Position numbers and translations under genes: made by a program. A stretch of DNA of 64,000 nucleotides from an uncultured Marinomonas sp. Its GTDB lineage: Bacteria > Pseudomonadota > Gammaproteobacteria > Pseudomonadales > Marinomonadaceae. The stretch is from assembly GCA_947493575.1 (NCBI GenBank), contig CANLRQ010000011.1, positions 1 through 64,000 on the forward strand, read 5' to 3'. This document shows positions 35,529-45,235 of the stretch, piece by piece; the stretch's first letter is position 1; the number at the start of each line of letters is the position of its first letter. Under the pieces are notes generated by a model. That model had not been told where the DNA came from and did no database searches. It was given only the letters and a program-made list of their open reading frames with translations.

Positions 35529-36941
35529 TTATTTACCAATTGGACCGATGAAACGACTTTCGGTTGTTTTAGTCGCCTCATAACTTGGGTCTATTGATGT
35601 TACGGTAAATGAAATGGTGTTTTTTTGCTCTGTTAAAACATGTGGTGGTATTTGGATAGATAAAGGAATTGAGCGAACTTCACCAGAGTTAACGACAAAC
35701 TTCTTACGACCAATCATATTAAGCTGATCCAAACCACTAACACTCAGTTCAAAGGTGTGTTTGGCTTGATCCATGTTGAGGATTTTAATGGTATAGATGT
35801 TCTCTATCATACCGCTTGGCGTCTCATTATATAGACGGTTTCGATCTTTTAAAACATCTAGTTCTAATGCTTCTCTGTCTCCGACAATAAAGCTGAATGC
35901 GAGTAGCATTGCCAGTACTGCAATAGCGTAGCCAATAGATTTTGGGCGTATTATTTTCGATTTTTTACCTTCTAAGCGGCTTTCAGTTGTGTAACTTACT
36001 AAGCCACGAGCGTAACCCATTTTATCCATTACATCGTCGCAGGCATCAACACATAAGGCGCAGCCAATGCATTCGTATTGAAGACCATCTCGAATATCGA
36101 TACCAGCGGGGCAGACGTGCACACATTGGTTGCAGTCGATGCAGTCGCCAAGACCAACTTCTTTAGGGTCTACACCTTTTTTACGTGCGCCTCGGCCTTC
36201 ACCACGAGCAGCGTCGTAAGAAATAACCAAAGTATTACTATCAAACATCACTGATTGAAAGCGTGCATAGGGGCACATGTAGGTACAAACCTGTTCTCTC
36301 ATCCAACCAGCAAATAAATACGTTGCTCCTGTGAAAAAAGCGATCCAAAAATAAGCCCAAAGGTTTGCTTCAAGCGTAAAGAAGTCCAAGGCTAATTCTC
36401 TAACAGGGGTGAAATAACCTACAAAAGTGAGTCCTGTTAGCCAAGAAAAGAGCACCCATAATGAGTGTTTAGAAAACTTTTTATAGAACTTTGATTTACT
36501 CATAGGTTCTTTATCAAGCTTAATTCTTTGATTACGGGAACCTTCTGTTTTTTCTTCTATCCACATAAATATCATTGTCCATACGGTTTGTGGACAGGTG
36601 TAGCCACACCAGACTCGACCAAAAAGTGTGGTTAATAAAAAGAGAGCAAATGCGGAGATGATAAGCAGAGCTGCGAGTAAAAAGAAATCTTGTGGCCAAA
36701 AGGTAATACCGAATATATGGAATTGCCTGCTAGGTAAGTCAAAAAAGACACCTTGTCTATCATGGAAATTTATCCAAGGGGTTAAAAAATAGCCAAGCAT
36801 TAAAATCCATAACATGCGAGTTCGAATGGATTGAAAAAATCCTGTTATGCGTCTGGTGTAGATTTTTTTTCTTTTTTGATAAAGATCATATTCAACCGTT
36901 TCTGGTTCAATGCTCTTTAGGGGGATTTGATTACTCATCAT
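35529..36941 (-). CDS. ccoG: CcoG, cbb3 oxidase accessory ferredoxin-type Cu reductase
   Basis: A 470-residue membrane protein with about five TM helices, a CxxP motif in WCGYTCPQTVW, a 2x[4Fe-4S] ferredoxin segment (CIDCNQCVHVCPAGIDIRDG, then CIGCALCVDACD) and a C-terminal periplasmic Ig-like domain (about 350-470). CcoG reduces Cu(II) to Cu(I) for cbb3 assembly. The start is at the ATGATG at 36941. It lies after a terminator behind ccoP, so ccoGHIS has its own promoter or depends on read-through. Confidence 0.94.
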   Translation of the reverse strand: MMSNQIPLKSIEPETVEYDLYQKRKKIYTRRITGFFQSIRTRMLWILMLGYFLTPWINFHDRQGVFFDLPSRQFHIFGITFWPQDFFLLAALLIISAFALFLLTTLFGRVWCGYTCPQTVWTMIFMWIEEKTEGSRNQRIKLDKEPMSKSKFYKKFSKHSLWVLFSWLTGLTFVGYFTPVRELALDFFTLEANLWAYFWIAFFTGATYLFAGWMREQVCTYMCPYARFQSVMFDSNTLVISYDAARGEGRGARKKGVDPKEVGLGDCIDCNQCVHVCPAGIDIRDGLQYECIGCALCVDACDDVMDKMGYARGLVSYTTESRLEGKKSKIIRPKSIGYAIAVLAMLLAFSFIVGDREALELDVLKDRNRLYNETPSGMIENIYTIKILNMDQAKHTFELSVSGLDQLNMIGRKKFVVNSGEVRSIPLSIQIPPHVLTEQKNTISFTVTSIDPSYEATKTTESRFIGPIGK

Positions 36942-37000
36942 AATATCCTTGCGTGGAAAATAAGAAAAACAATATGAGGAATAATACTAGATAGGGAAGA

Positions 37001-37031
37001 AAAATGGGTGTGACATGATGCCACACCCATT
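37001..37031 (-). terminator. Terminator after ccoNOQP
   Basis: AATGGGTGTG (37003-37012) pairs with CACACCCATT (37022-37031). On the minus strand the stem is followed by a T-rich stretch, just downstream of the ccoP stop. Confidence 0.75.
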
Positions 37032-37042
37032 GAATTTAAAGC

Positions 37043-37939
37043 TTATTGGTTTGATAAGCTATATACATAAGAAGAAACAATGTGAACTTTATCTTCACCA
37101 AGGATTTCATTCCATGCAGGCATTTTACCATTACGGCCATTACGTACTGTTTGCATGATTTGCTCTTGAGATCCACCATACAGCCAGATGTTGTCAGTCA
37201 AATTTGGCGCACCAAATAGGTGGTTGCCTTTTGCTTCTTGACCGTGACAAGCAACACAGTTTGTATTGTACAAGGCTTTGCCAGACTCAACGGCTTCCAT
37301 ATCTTCTGCACGATCACTTAAACTAAGTACGTACTGAGATACTTGATAAACGCCTTTCTCACCAAGGGTTACACCCCACGCCGGCATCGCAGCAACACGA
37401 CCATTCATGATAGTTGTCTTAATGGCTTCTGCTTCGCCACCATACAACCAATCGTTATCTGTAAGGTTCGGGAAGCCATAGCTGCCTGTCGCGGCAGAAC
37501 CGTGACATACTGCGCAGTTGTTAGAGAAAAGGCGTTGACCGATACGCATTGCTTGATCGTTCTGCGCCAATTCTTCAATTGGTGTATTCGCAAATTGAGC
37601 AAACATAGGGCCAAATTCGGCTTCTGCTTTTTCCATTGCGCGTTCGTATTCTTTCACTTGAGTCCAGCCTAAAAGGCCTTTGAAGTTACCTAAACCCGGG
37701 TAAAGAGCAAGGTAGCCTAAAGCGAAAATAACTAAAATTACGTATTTCCAATACCACCATTTTGGTAGTGGATTATCGTATTCTTCAATACCGTCATACA
37801 CATGCCCCGTTGTTGCATTTGTGTCAGTATTGTTTTTTTGGCCTTTTCTAACACTGGCTAAAAGCCAGTAGCTACCAAAAATTGAGCCTAAGGTGAGTAT
37901 GGTTACCCACGCGCTCCAAAAACTACTTAATTCATTCAT
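37043..37939 (-). CDS. ccoP: CcoP, cbb3 oxidase dihaem cytochrome c subunit
   Basis: A 298-residue membrane-anchored dihaem cytochrome. Two N-terminal TM helices (about 5-25 and 63-82) flank a loop with YDGIEEYDNPLPKWW, the CcoP signature; haem c sites are CAVCH (about 142-146) and CVACH (about 228-232), with axial Met in MPAW twice. It passes electrons to CcoO/CcoN. I chose ATG 37939 because an upstream in-frame start would lie inside ccoQ; the start overlaps the ccoQ end by 8 bp. Confidence 0.94.
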   Translation of the reverse strand: MNELSSFWSAWVTILTLGSIFGSYWLLASVRKGQKNNTDTNATTGHVYDGIEEYDNPLPKWWYWKYVILVIFALGYLALYPGLGNFKGLLGWTQVKEYERAMEKAEAEFGPMFAQFANTPIEELAQNDQAMRIGQRLFSNNCAVCHGSAATGSYGFPNLTDNDWLYGGEAEAIKTTIMNGRVAAMPAWGVTLGEKGVYQVSQYVLSLSDRAEDMEAVESGKALYNTNCVACHGQEAKGNHLFGAPNLTDNIWLYGGSQEQIMQTVRNGRNGKMPAWNEILGEDKVHIVSSYVYSLSNQ

Positions 37940-38114
37940 GCGTGTTTTTCTCCACAGACTGCTTGCTTGGCATATCATCGTCGTCGTCAGCAAAAGGTAG
38001 ATTTGCAGCCTCTTCAAGCCCTTTTTTATTTCTACCAAGTGTCCAAACCGTTATACCGATAAGTGCGATAAAGGCTAGTACAGTTGCAATGCTGCGAAGT
38101 GTTGTAATATCCAT
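37932..38114 (-). CDS. ccoQ: CcoQ, small cbb3 oxidase subunit
   Basis: A 60-residue protein with one TM helix (about 8-26) and a WTLGRNKKGLEEAANLPF segment after it, typical of CcoQ/FixQ; the tail is acidic. CcoQ stabilises the cbb3 complex. It lies between ccoO (10 bp) and ccoP (8-bp overlap). Confidence 0.92.
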   Translation of the reverse strand: MDITTLRSIATVLAFIALIGITVWTLGRNKKGLEEAANLPFADDDDDMPSKQSVEKNTHE

Positions 38115-38124
38115 GCTTTTGTCC

Positions 38125-38727
38125 CTATCTTTTTATGACAGTGCCAAGTTGTTGAAGGTAAGCAACCAATGCATCGATTTCTCGCTTACCACGAACATCA
38201 TCTTTTGCCGTTGTAATGGCTTCATCAGTATAAGGAACACCAACGTTACGTAAGGCAATCATTTTGTTTGCTGTGTCATTACCATCTATTTTGGCTTCAA
38301 ATAACCAAGGGAAAGATGGCATGTTTGATTCTGGAACAACGTCACGAGGATTGTACATGTGAGCACGATGCCATTCATCACTGTATCTTTGACCAACACG
38401 AGCTAAATCAGGACCAGTACGTTTTGAACCCCATAAGAATGGATGCTCATAAACACTTTCCCCAGCTACACTGTATGGTCCATAACGTTCTGTCTCAGAG
38501 CGGAAAGGGCGGATCATTTGAGAGTGACAACCGACGCAACCTTCACGGATGTAAATATCACGACCTTCTAGCTCAAGCGCCGTCAAAGGCTTTAAGTTAG
38601 CAACAGGTGTTGTTGTTTTTTGTTGGAAAAATAATGGAATGATTTCCACCATTGCTCCAAAACTTATGGCGACTAAGATCAAAACGATCATTAGTCCCAT
38701 ATTTTTTTCGATTATTTCATGACGCAT
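38125..38727 (-). CDS. ccoO: CcoO, cbb3 oxidase monohaem cytochrome c subunit
   Basis: A 200-residue protein anchored by one N-terminal TM (about 10-33), with haem c site CVGCH (64-68) and the CcoO segments [16 protein letters not shown] and [16 protein letters not shown]. It accepts electrons from CcoP or cytochrome c and feeds CcoN. It lies 11 bp after ccoN. Confidence 0.95.
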   Translation of the reverse strand: MRHEIIEKNMGLMIVLILVAISFGAMVEIIPLFFQQKTTTPVANLKPLTALELEGRDIYIREGCVGCHSQMIRPFRSETERYGPYSVAGESVYEHPFLWGSKRTGPDLARVGQRYSDEWHRAHMYNPRDVVPESNMPSFPWLFEAKIDGNDTANKMIALRNVGVPYTDEAITTAKDDVRGKREIDALVAYLQQLGTVIKR

Positions 38728-38738
38728 TTAATTGCCCC

Positions 38739-40178
38739 TTAAGCTGTTTGAAGATTCGCTTGTAGCGCAGCATGTTCTTTATCACTTGCGCGAATTGTAC
38801 GGTAAGTGTTGTAAGACATAATTAGCATGCCTGTTAAGAACAAAGCACCGCCTAAGGCACGAACTATCCAACCTGGTTTACTTGCATCAACGGCTTCAAC
38901 GAAGCTGTAAGTCAAAGAACCGTCGTCGTTAAATGCGCGCCACATTAGACCTTGCATAATGCCGTTTACCCATAAAGAAGCAATGTATAAAACGGTACCA
39001 AGAGTAGCTAACCAGAAGTGAACGTTGATTAAAGCGATAGAATGCATTTCGCCCGGCTTGCGGCCTAGAACTGCTGGCAACATGTGATATACCGCACCGA
39101 TACTAACCATAGCAACCCAGCCTAACGCACCTGCGTGCACGTGGCCAATTGTCCAGTCAGTATAGTGAGACAAGGCGTTGACGGTTTTGATTGCCATCAT
39201 AGGGCCTTCGAATGTTGACATGCCGTAGAAAGACAAAGATACAACTAAGAAGCGCAAGATAGGGTCTGTTCTAAGCTTGTGCCATGCACCAGAAAGAGTC
39301 ATCACACCATTGATCATACCGCCCCAAGAAGGAGCAAGAAGGATCAAGGACATTACCATACCGACACTTTGAGTCCAGTCAGGTAGTGCTGTGTAATGAA
39401 GGTGGTGAGGACCAGCCCAGATATATAGAGAGATTAGAGCCCAGAAGTGAACAATAGACAGTCTGTAAGAGAAAACAGGGCGTCCAGTTTGCTTTGGAAC
39501 GAAGTAATACATCATGCCCAAGAAGCCAGCGGTTAAGAAGAAACCTACCGCATTATGTCCATACCACCATTGAACCATGGCATCGACAGCTCCCGCATAA
39601 ACGGAGTAAGACTTCATTGCGGATACAGGAACTGCAAGGCTGTTAAATACATGTAACACAGCAACAGTAACTATGAATGCACCGAAAAACCAGTTAGCTA
39701 CATAAATGTGCTTCATTTTTCGATTAGAGACAGTCCCAAAGAAAACGACAGCATAGGTAAGCCAGACGACTGTTATAAGAATATCGATTGGCCACTCTAA
39801 TTCAGCATACTCTTTTACCTGAGTGAAACCCATTGGAAGAGTAATGGCTGCGGCGACAATAACAGCTTGCCAACCCCAGAAGGTAAAGCTTGCCAAGGTG
39901 TCGGAAAACAGCCTGGCCTGAGTTGTACGCTGAACAATGTAATATGATGTAGCGAAGAGTGCGCTACCCCCGAATCCGAAGATAACGGCGTTAGTATGTA
40001 ATGGGCGTAAACGACCGAAATGCAAGTACTGAATGTCTGCGAATATGCTTGGCCATACAAGTTGAGACGCGATAATTACGCCTAACCCCATACCAACCAC
40101 ACCCCAAACGACTGTCATGATGGTGAATGCACGCACCACTCTGTAGTTGTAAGTTGGGTGATCAAAAGCTGTGCTCAT
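38739..40178 (-). CDS. ccoN: CcoN, cbb3 oxidase catalytic subunit I
   Basis: A 479-residue haem-copper oxidase subunit with about 12 TM helices and the low-spin haem and Cu(B) histidines ([48 protein letters not shown]). It is the proton-pumping high-affinity terminal oxidase subunit, used at low oxygen. The start is ATG 40178 with GGAAG upstream; an in-frame GTG at 40190 is less likely. First gene of ccoNOQP; I did not find a convincing FNR box in the ~190 bp upstream. Confidence 0.95.
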   Translation of the reverse strand: MSTAFDHPTYNYRVVRAFTIMTVVWGVVGMGLGVIIASQLVWPSIFADIQYLHFGRLRPLHTNAVIFGFGGSALFATSYYIVQRTTQARLFSDTLASFTFWGWQAVIVAAAITLPMGFTQVKEYAELEWPIDILITVVWLTYAVVFFGTVSNRKMKHIYVANWFFGAFIVTVAVLHVFNSLAVPVSAMKSYSVYAGAVDAMVQWWYGHNAVGFFLTAGFLGMMYYFVPKQTGRPVFSYRLSIVHFWALISLYIWAGPHHLHYTALPDWTQSVGMVMSLILLAPSWGGMINGVMTLSGAWHKLRTDPILRFLVVSLSFYGMSTFEGPMMAIKTVNALSHYTDWTIGHVHAGALGWVAMVSIGAVYHMLPAVLGRKPGEMHSIALINVHFWLATLGTVLYIASLWVNGIMQGLMWRAFNDDGSLTYSFVEAVDASKPGWIVRALGGALFLTGMLIMSYNTYRTIRASDKEHAALQANLQTA

Positions 40179-40378
40179 AGTTTCTTCCACAATCCACGTT
40201 GAGTGATTGACCTTGTTATTAAATTTTTTGTCCTAATTAATTAGATCATGTTAATGAAAAAACTAATTAATACAGGACACGTTCAAACTAGCATCCGTAT
40301 TCTAAGTCTTTTTGTGTTTTTTTTCTATTGGAGCAAGTTGTTTTTAATAGATTTTCTTTGTCATAGAGCAATGTTTTT

Positions 40379-40969
40379 ATGCTTAATTTTTCGATTTATA
40401 TGGCTCACGGTGCTTCAGCGGGGCATGAGTCGGCTTTTTTAAAAAAGCTGGCTGCGACAATTTGTCGCAATGAACCTGCTCAATATACACCTATTACCTT
40501 TGATTATATGGTGGAAATGACAAGCAGTGGCCGCCGACGCCCTCCTGCTAAATTCAACTTACTTGTGGAAGAATATAAAAATAAGATTGACCCTAAAATA
40601 AACACAATAGTTTGTGGTAAGTCTTTGGGAGGTCGTGTTGCAACTCAATGCACTGAAATTAATGGTGTTGCAGGTGTGGTGTGTTTTGGTTTTCCTTTTT
40701 ATCCCCAAGGGAAAAAAGATAAGCATCGTCTAGCCTTTTTAGAAGCTCTAACTGTTCCTTGCTTAATTATTCAAGGGACGCGTGATGCTTTGGGTAATAA
40801 AGAGTGGGTGGACCAACAAAACTTGCCGACGAATGTCACCGTAAGTTGGGTTGAAGGTGCTGATCATGATTTTAAAGTTCTTAAGTCTTCTGGAATGAAT
40901 CAAGAAGAAGTGATTACGGATCTTGTTAATAGAATGTGTGATTGGCTTAAGTTACTTAGTCATTCTTGA
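40379..40969 (+). CDS. Alpha/beta hydrolase, KANL3/Tex30-like
   Basis: A 196-residue alpha/beta hydrolase. The opening MAHGASAGHES and GKSLGGRVATQ (nucleophile Ser), the FGFPFYPQGK segment and a late LIIQGTRDALG (Asp) and GADHDF (His) give a full Ser-Asp-His triad in the Tex30/KANL3 family arrangement. The substrate is unknown. It is divergent from ccoN. Confidence 0.8.
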   Translation: MLNFSIYMAHGASAGHESAFLKKLAATICRNEPAQYTPITFDYMVEMTSSGRRRPPAKFNLLVEEYKNKIDPKINTIVCGKSLGGRVATQCTEINGVAGVVCFGFPFYPQGKKDKHRLAFLEALTVPCLIIQGTRDALGNKEWVDQQNLPTNVTVSWVEGADHDFKVLKSSGMNQEEVITDLVNRMCDWLKLLSHS

Positions 40970-41106
40970 AGTGATCTTTGCACGAAGTCGTGAGCATAGT
41001 AGTCGTGCAAAGGTTTCTTGAAATAATAAATCAGTTAAGCTGCAAGTTAATTGCGGCTATAATGGAACGGCTACTTTATTTAATCCATTTTATCTTAAGG
41101 TTGAGA

Positions 41107-41340
41107 ATGATTTTTGATGCGTTATTAGATGCTAAAGGGCTACTTTGTCCTGAGCCAGTCATGATGTTGCACGTGGAAATGAGAAAGTTAAAGGGTGGGG
41201 AAGTGTTAAAAGTATTAGCTACCGATCCCTCTACCACACGTGATATTCCTAAATTTTGTCAATTTCTTGGCCATACTTTGGATAAATCTGAGCAAGAGGG
41301 AGATCTCTATACTTACTGGATTATTAAGAAACAGAAATGA
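41107..41340 (+). CDS. TusA/SirA-family sulfurtransferase
   Basis: A 77-residue TusA-like protein. The active Cys lies in [10 protein letters not shown] (Cys14), followed by the family [20 protein letters not shown] segment ([13 protein letters not shown]). These proteins relay persulfide sulfur, for example to tRNA 2-thiolation. I chose ATG 41107, with AAGG just upstream, over an in-frame ATG further left whose extra residues do not look TusA-like. True TusA is close in length (81), so it could be the tusA orthologue. Confidence 0.85.
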   Translation: MIFDALLDAKGLLCPEPVMMLHVEMRKLKGGEVLKVLATDPSTTRDIPKFCQFLGHTLDKSEQEGDLYTYWIIKKQK

Positions 41341-41367
41341 GATAGCCTTTCCTCATTGTTATTATCT

Positions 41368-41408
41368 GTAGTTTATAGTTCAGTAGTTTATCGTTCAGTA
41401 GTTTGTAT
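41368..41408. repeat. 15-bp tandem repeat, 2.7 copies
   Basis: GTAGTTTATAGTTCA (41368-41382), GTAGTTTATCGTTCA (41383-41397) and a partial third copy from 41398. It sits at the 3' end of the acetyltransferase gene and reaches its stop codon. Confidence 0.75.
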
Positions 41409-41920
41409 TATCCGTAGAAAGTGCTGTCTGAGGGGATGTCTTTGCGTACGACAGCATTCGCACTGATAATAACGTCATTGCCTATGGTTACCCCGGGTAA
41501 GATCTTAGCTCCACCGCCAATCCAAACATTATTCCCTATTGTAACGGGCTTGCTATGGCATTGCCCTGTTGAACGCGCAAATGCCTCTCTAGGGTGATCT
41601 ACTGTATAAATATGAACTGCTGGCCCTAATAGAACATTATCGCCAATAGTTATGTGATTGCTATCTAACATGACACAGTTGAAATTCGCATAAAAATTCT
41701 CACCAACAGTAATATGCACCCCATAATCACATTGAAAGCCGGGCTCAATCATAAGCAGGTTATGGCTCTTAAAGAGTCGAGTGATGTGTTTTAAATTGCC
41801 TTTGCTTGGATGTGCGTTGTATTTCGCACAGGCGAGTCTTGCTGTTTCACGCATTAATCTAAGGGTTTTATCAATAGATAGGTAATTTGCGCCTGATAGC
41901 ATTTTCTCATATTCAGTCAT
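41408..41920 (-). CDS. Sugar O-acetyltransferase (maltose acetyltransferase-like)
   Basis: A 170-residue left-handed beta-helix acetyltransferase. The opening MTEYEKMLSGANY matches Maa/LacA/NodL enzymes, and the hexapeptide repeats (GVHITVGENFYANFNC, IGNNVWIGGGAKILPG, IGNDVIISANAVV) form the trimeric helix; catalytic His in YTVDHPREA. It acetylates sugars in the cytoplasm; the real acceptor is unknown. I chose ATG 41920 over an in-frame ATG 12 bp upstream. Confidence 0.88.
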   Translation of the reverse strand: MTEYEKMLSGANYLSIDKTLRLMRETARLACAKYNAHPSKGNLKHITRLFKSHNLLMIEPGFQCDYGVHITVGENFYANFNCVMLDSNHITIGDNVLLGPAVHIYTVDHPREAFARSTGQCHSKPVTIGNNVWIGGGAKILPGVTIGNDVIISANAVVRKDIPSDSTFYG

Positions 41921-41961
41921 TATTATGCTCAAACGGATTAAGGCAACACAGTGAACCTATT

Positions 41962-41988
41962 AAAAAACGCCAATTAAGGCGCTTTTTC
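41962..41988 (-). terminator. Terminator after transaldolase gene
   Basis: On the minus strand AAAAAGCGCC, loop TTAATT, then GGCG followed by TTTTTT. It lies just downstream of the transaldolase stop. Confidence 0.75.
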
Positions 41989-42004
41989 ATAGCTCATACT
42001 GGTT

Positions 42005-42955
42005 TTATAGCATTGATGCTAATTTTTCTTCCAGTTTATTTTGGTCAATTGCAAAGTTGCGAATGCCTTCTGATAGTTTTTCAGTTGCCATTGCATCTTG
42101 ATTCATTTCCCAACGGAATTGAGCTTCAGTAATCGCTTCTGGAGCTGGTGTAACTGTAGCGGCAGGGATGAGTTTACGCTCTAGTGTGCCCGTGTCTTTC
42201 TCTAGTTCACCCAGTAATGCAGGTGCAATAGTCAAACGGTCACAACCTGCCAATTGTTCAATTTCTCCAATGTTACGGAAACTTGCGCCCATTACGACAG
42301 TTTTATAGCCATGTTGTTTGTAGTAGTTATAGATTTCTGTAACGGAAACAACACCCGGATCAGTTTCAGCAGAGTAATCTTCACCAGTAGATTTTTTGTA
42401 CCAGTCAAGAATACGACCAACAAAAGGAGAAATAAGATAAACACCTGATTCAGCACACGCTTTTGCTTGAGCAAAAGAGAATAGCAGTGTTAGGTTGCAA
42501 TTAATGCCTTCTTTTTCTAGCTCTTCCGCTGCTTTAATACCTTCCCAAGTAGACGCTGCTTTAATGAGTACGCGATCACGAGTAACGCCAACAGATTCAT
42601 ATAAAGCAATAAGCTTACGGGCTTTGTTTAAAGTGGCTTCTTTATTAAAGGAAAGACGAGCATCAACTTCTGTAGAGATGCGTCCCGGTACTGTTTTTAA
42701 AATTTCAGCACCAACAATAACAGCTAACATATCACCAGCATCAATAATTTGCTGCGCTTTGTCATCGCTTTGAGATTTTGCATAAGCAACTGCTTGATCA
42801 ATAAATGGTGCATATTCAGGGATTTGAGCGGCTTTTAACATTAGAGATGGGTTTGTTGTAGCATCTTGCGGTAAATATTCTTTAATAGCAGCGATATCGC
42901 CTGTGTCCGCAACAATGGTTGTAAAAGCTTTTAATTGAGTCAGTTTATTGCTCAT
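42005..42955 (-). CDS. tal: Transaldolase
   Basis: A 316-residue TalB-type transaldolase of the pentose phosphate pathway (sedoheptulose-7-P + glyceraldehyde-3-P to erythrose-4-P + fructose-6-P). Segments [33 protein letters not shown], the Schiff-base Lys in RVLIKAAST, and [11 protein letters not shown] are typical. It starts at TAATG, overlapping the dusA stop by 1 bp, so dusA-tal is one operon. Confidence 0.95.
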   Translation of the reverse strand: MSNKLTQLKAFTTIVADTGDIAAIKEYLPQDATTNPSLMLKAAQIPEYAPFIDQAVAYAKSQSDDKAQQIIDAGDMLAVIVGAEILKTVPGRISTEVDARLSFNKEATLNKARKLIALYESVGVTRDRVLIKAASTWEGIKAAEELEKEGINCNLTLLFSFAQAKACAESGVYLISPFVGRILDWYKKSTGEDYSAETDPGVVSVTEIYNYYKQHGYKTVVMGASFRNIGEIEQLAGCDRLTIAPALLGELEKDTGTLERKLIPAATVTPAPEAITEAQFRWEMNQDAMATEKLSEGIRNFAIDQNKLEEKLASML

Positions 42956-43992
42956 TAGTGCGTTTCCTTTGTTTTGTTTATTTGTTGGTTTACCATTTTT
43001 ATGGCTTCGATTAATACATCGATTTTAGCATCTGGCTTATGACCGTTTTCTGACAGGTAGCGACGAAACACTTTGCCGCCGGGCTGTCCAAGAAATAAAC
43101 CCAATATATGACGAGTAATGTGCATTAAGCGCTCACCACTCTCTAAACGGTTTTCTACATAAGGTAAAAAGCTTTCTAACGCCTCAAAGCGTGACTCAAC
43201 AAGAGGAGAACTTCCAAAAATCGCTTGGTCTACATCCTGTAATATCCAAGGGTTGTTGTAAGCTTCACGTCCAAGCATAACGCCGTCTACATGCTTCAAA
43301 TGTTCTTTGCTTTCTGCCAGTGTTTTAATACCGCCATTTATTATGATTTCTAAATCTGGAAAATCCTGTTTAAGCTGATAAACGTAATCATACTTTAGTG
43401 GAGGGATTTCTCGATTTTGTTTGGGGCTCAATCCTTCTAAAATAGCATTACGAGCATGAACAATAAAAGTGCTCACTCCTGTAGTTGTAATATCACCGAC
43501 AAAATCTCTTACAACAGAGTATTCTTGTTGATCATCCAAACCAATGCGATGCTTAATTGTGACGGGTATACTGGTTGCGTCCTGCATCGCTGTCATAGCG
43601 TCTTTTACTTTATTCGGGTGAGCCATAAGGCATGCACCTATAAGACTGTTTTGTACTCGATCACTCGGACAGCCAACGTTTAAATTCACTTCATCGTAGC
43701 CATATTGCTCGGCTAATTTCGCGCATTTACCTAGAGCAATTGGGTCTGCCCCTCCAAGTTGCAAAGCAATCGGGTGCTCACATTCATCATATTGCAAGAA
43801 TCTGGCAGGCGAGTCGCCACGTAATAAAGCCCCTGTTGTTACCATTTCTGTATATAAAAGAGTCTTGGCACTTAGAGTTCGAGCAAATACTCTATAATCG
43901 GTCGTTGTCCAATCCATCATGGGCGCGATACTGAAGCGTCTATCTATCTTACTATTTGATTCTAAAGGTCTTATGTCTTTTTCGTTGGGCAT
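42955..43992 (-). CDS. dusA: tRNA-dihydrouridine(20/20a) synthase DusA
   Basis: A 345-residue FMN enzyme reducing U20/U20a in the tRNA D-loop. [15 protein letters not shown] and [13 protein letters not shown] are diagnostic; [21 protein letters not shown] and INGGI follow. The start is uncertain: ATG 43992 is used here, but in-frame ATGs exist at 44001 and 44037 and none has a ribosome site. The 5' end of dusA is a known integration site of genomic islands, which replace its native leader, and an accessory region begins right upstream. This would explain the poor start. Confidence 0.9.
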   Translation of the reverse strand: MPNEKDIRPLESNSKIDRRFSIAPMMDWTTTDYRVFARTLSAKTLLYTEMVTTGALLRGDSPARFLQYDECEHPIALQLGGADPIALGKCAKLAEQYGYDEVNLNVGCPSDRVQNSLIGACLMAHPNKVKDAMTAMQDATSIPVTIKHRIGLDDQQEYSVVRDFVGDITTTGVSTFIVHARNAILEGLSPKQNREIPPLKYDYVYQLKQDFPDLEIIINGGIKTLAESKEHLKHVDGVMLGREAYNNPWILQDVDQAIFGSSPLVESRFEALESFLPYVENRLESGERLMHITRHILGLFLGQPGGKVFRRYLSENGHKPDAKIDVLIEAIKMVNQQINKTKETH

Positions 43993-44158
43993 TATTTTTT
44001 GCATTCTATGGTGCTTTTGAGGCGATGTAATTTGCATCTGATAAAGCAATAGCCATTCTTTGTTGCTGCTATTGGTATGTTGTCTAGTACAACTAAACGA
44101 ACATATCAGAAAGAAGAGCCTTATTATGTCATAAAATTACAGTACTATGTACGGGTAG

Positions 44159-44347
44159 TGTGCACTAAATTTAAACAGAATTTACCTGTTTATGGTTATG
44201 CTTCAAAAGATTAACAAGAGCCTTAACCTATCTTTTGATATCAAAGGCGGGTTGGATAATTTGTTTACTAAGTATCCCTCTGCGGCAGCAAAATCACCTT
44301 CGGCAGGTTTTCCTGCTAACTGGGGGCTAGACCCATTGTGGACATAG
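44159..44347 (+). pseudogene. Abi-family (Abi_2, phage abortive infection) protein, C-terminal remnant
   Basis: A frame open from 44159 to the TAG at 44345-44347 encodes LNRIYLFMVMLQKINKSL, then LDNLFTKYPSAAAKS and a final AGFPANWGLDPLWT. This is the characteristic C-terminus of Abi_2 (AbiD/F-like) proteins: 'NR.Y..l..l...i.p...', 'l..L...yP', 'mGFP.nW...PLW'. The rest of the ~300-residue protein, including the R-N-x-x-x-H motif, is missing: a stop at 44156 cuts the frame and dusA begins to the left. It is a remnant. An attC-like motif starts about 8 bp after the stop. Confidence 0.6.
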
Positions 44348-44354
44348 AGACGGG

Positions 44355-44400
44355 TACATAACAAACACATCAAGGCGCTCGCAGGCTCGCTGGGTCACCA
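44355..44400 (+). repeat. attC-like motif after Abi remnant (weak)
   Basis: ACATAACAAACACATCAAGGCG from about 44356 resembles the 5' half of Vibrio/Pseudomonas-type attC sites (xTAACAAACxCxTCAAGG). A GTTRRRY end is not found and only weak pairing is visible, so at best it is half a site. Its place right after a gene stop is what a cassette would show. Confidence 0.3.
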
Positions 44401-44734
44401 AAACTACGCGGAGATTTAGTTCGTCAATACATATGTGACCCCCATTACTTTATTGATGTTTCTCAAATCACTGTCTAAACTAAAAAAACCAAAAAGCAGT
44501 ACGCTCTATTTGAATCAGAGGAAAAGTCACTATAGTCACCGCGCCACTATTTACACTCGTTCGTCTGATGGCGCATCGCTTATCCAACCTTGTGTCAGTA
44601 CAGAACACCCTCCTAGTTATTCTTTCCAGTATCGAAACCAACTTATTGTAGCCAGCTGTATTTTGCCTTTTTAATGGACGTTAGTTTTGCTCCATAGATT
44701 GCACCTTTATTACAACATAACTACACTGTAACTC

Positions 44735-45031
44735 ATGAGTGATATTCAATTTGAATGGGAACCAAATAAGGCAAGTTCCAATATTAAAAAACATGGTGTA
44801 AGTTTCGATGAAGCCCAATCCGTATTTTTTGATTATCATGCTCGCATAATTCCAGACCCTGATAGCTCTTTTGGTGAAAAGCGTTTTATTATTCTCGGTC
44901 AAAGTGGTGACCATAGAGCCCTTGTGGTCTGTCATTGCTACCGTGAACCCGATGATACTGTTCGAATTATATCAGCGAGAAAGGCCGATAAATTTGAACG
45001 TGAAAAATACGAGGAGTATAGATATGCGTGA
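44735..45031 (+). CDS. brnT: BrnT-family ribonuclease toxin
   Basis: A 98-residue BrnT toxin, a RelE-like ribonuclease. The start FEWEPNKASSNIKKHGVSF, then EKRFIILGQSG, RALVVCHCYRE and IISARKADKFEREKYEEY are the full BrnT pattern. Upstream, a poor TTGCAC and TACACT pair (44699-44727) would start transcription within a few bases of the ATG, and no ribosome site is seen, so brnT could be leaderless; weak evidence. Its stop overlaps brnA by 8 bp. Confidence 0.92.
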   Translation: MSDIQFEWEPNKASSNIKKHGVSFDEAQSVFFDYHARIIPDPDSSFGEKRFIILGQSGDHRALVVCHCYREPDDTVRIISARKADKFEREKYEEYRYA

Positions 45032-45233
45032 TCAATATGATTTTTCTAATTCCGTACCTAATCCGTATGTGAAAAAGCTTAAAAAACAGATCACTATTCG
45101 TTTAGATCAAGATGTAATTGAGTACTTCAAACAGTTATCAGATCAAAATGGTGTTCCTTACCAAAATCTAATCAATCTTTACCTTAAAGATTGTGCTCAA
45201 AATCATAAAGAATTAAAACTCAACTGGCAGTAG
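45024..45233 (+). CDS. brnA: BrnA-family antitoxin
   Basis: A 69-residue antitoxin with a C-terminal ribbon-helix-helix (KKQITIRLDQDVIEYFKQL...YQNLINLYL). BrnA binds BrnT and represses the operon. The start at ATG 45024 has GGAG at 45012-45015 and overlaps brnT's end, so antitoxin synthesis is coupled to toxin translation, as usual for the toxin-first BrnTA order. Confidence 0.9.
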   Translation: MRDQYDFSNSVPNPYVKKLKKQITIRLDQDVIEYFKQLSDQNGVPYQNLINLYLKDCAQNHKELKLNWQ

Positions 45234-45235
45234 GT

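Noticed and set aside
40191..40378. FNR box upstream of ccoN
   Set aside because: Only TTGAGTGATTGACC with two direct half-sites is seen, not an inverted TTGAT-N4-ATCAA; not reported as a site.
44435..44674. 79-codon plus-strand frame between the Abi remnant and brnT
   Set aside because: No ribosome site, low-complexity composition and no family resemblance; treated as spacer.
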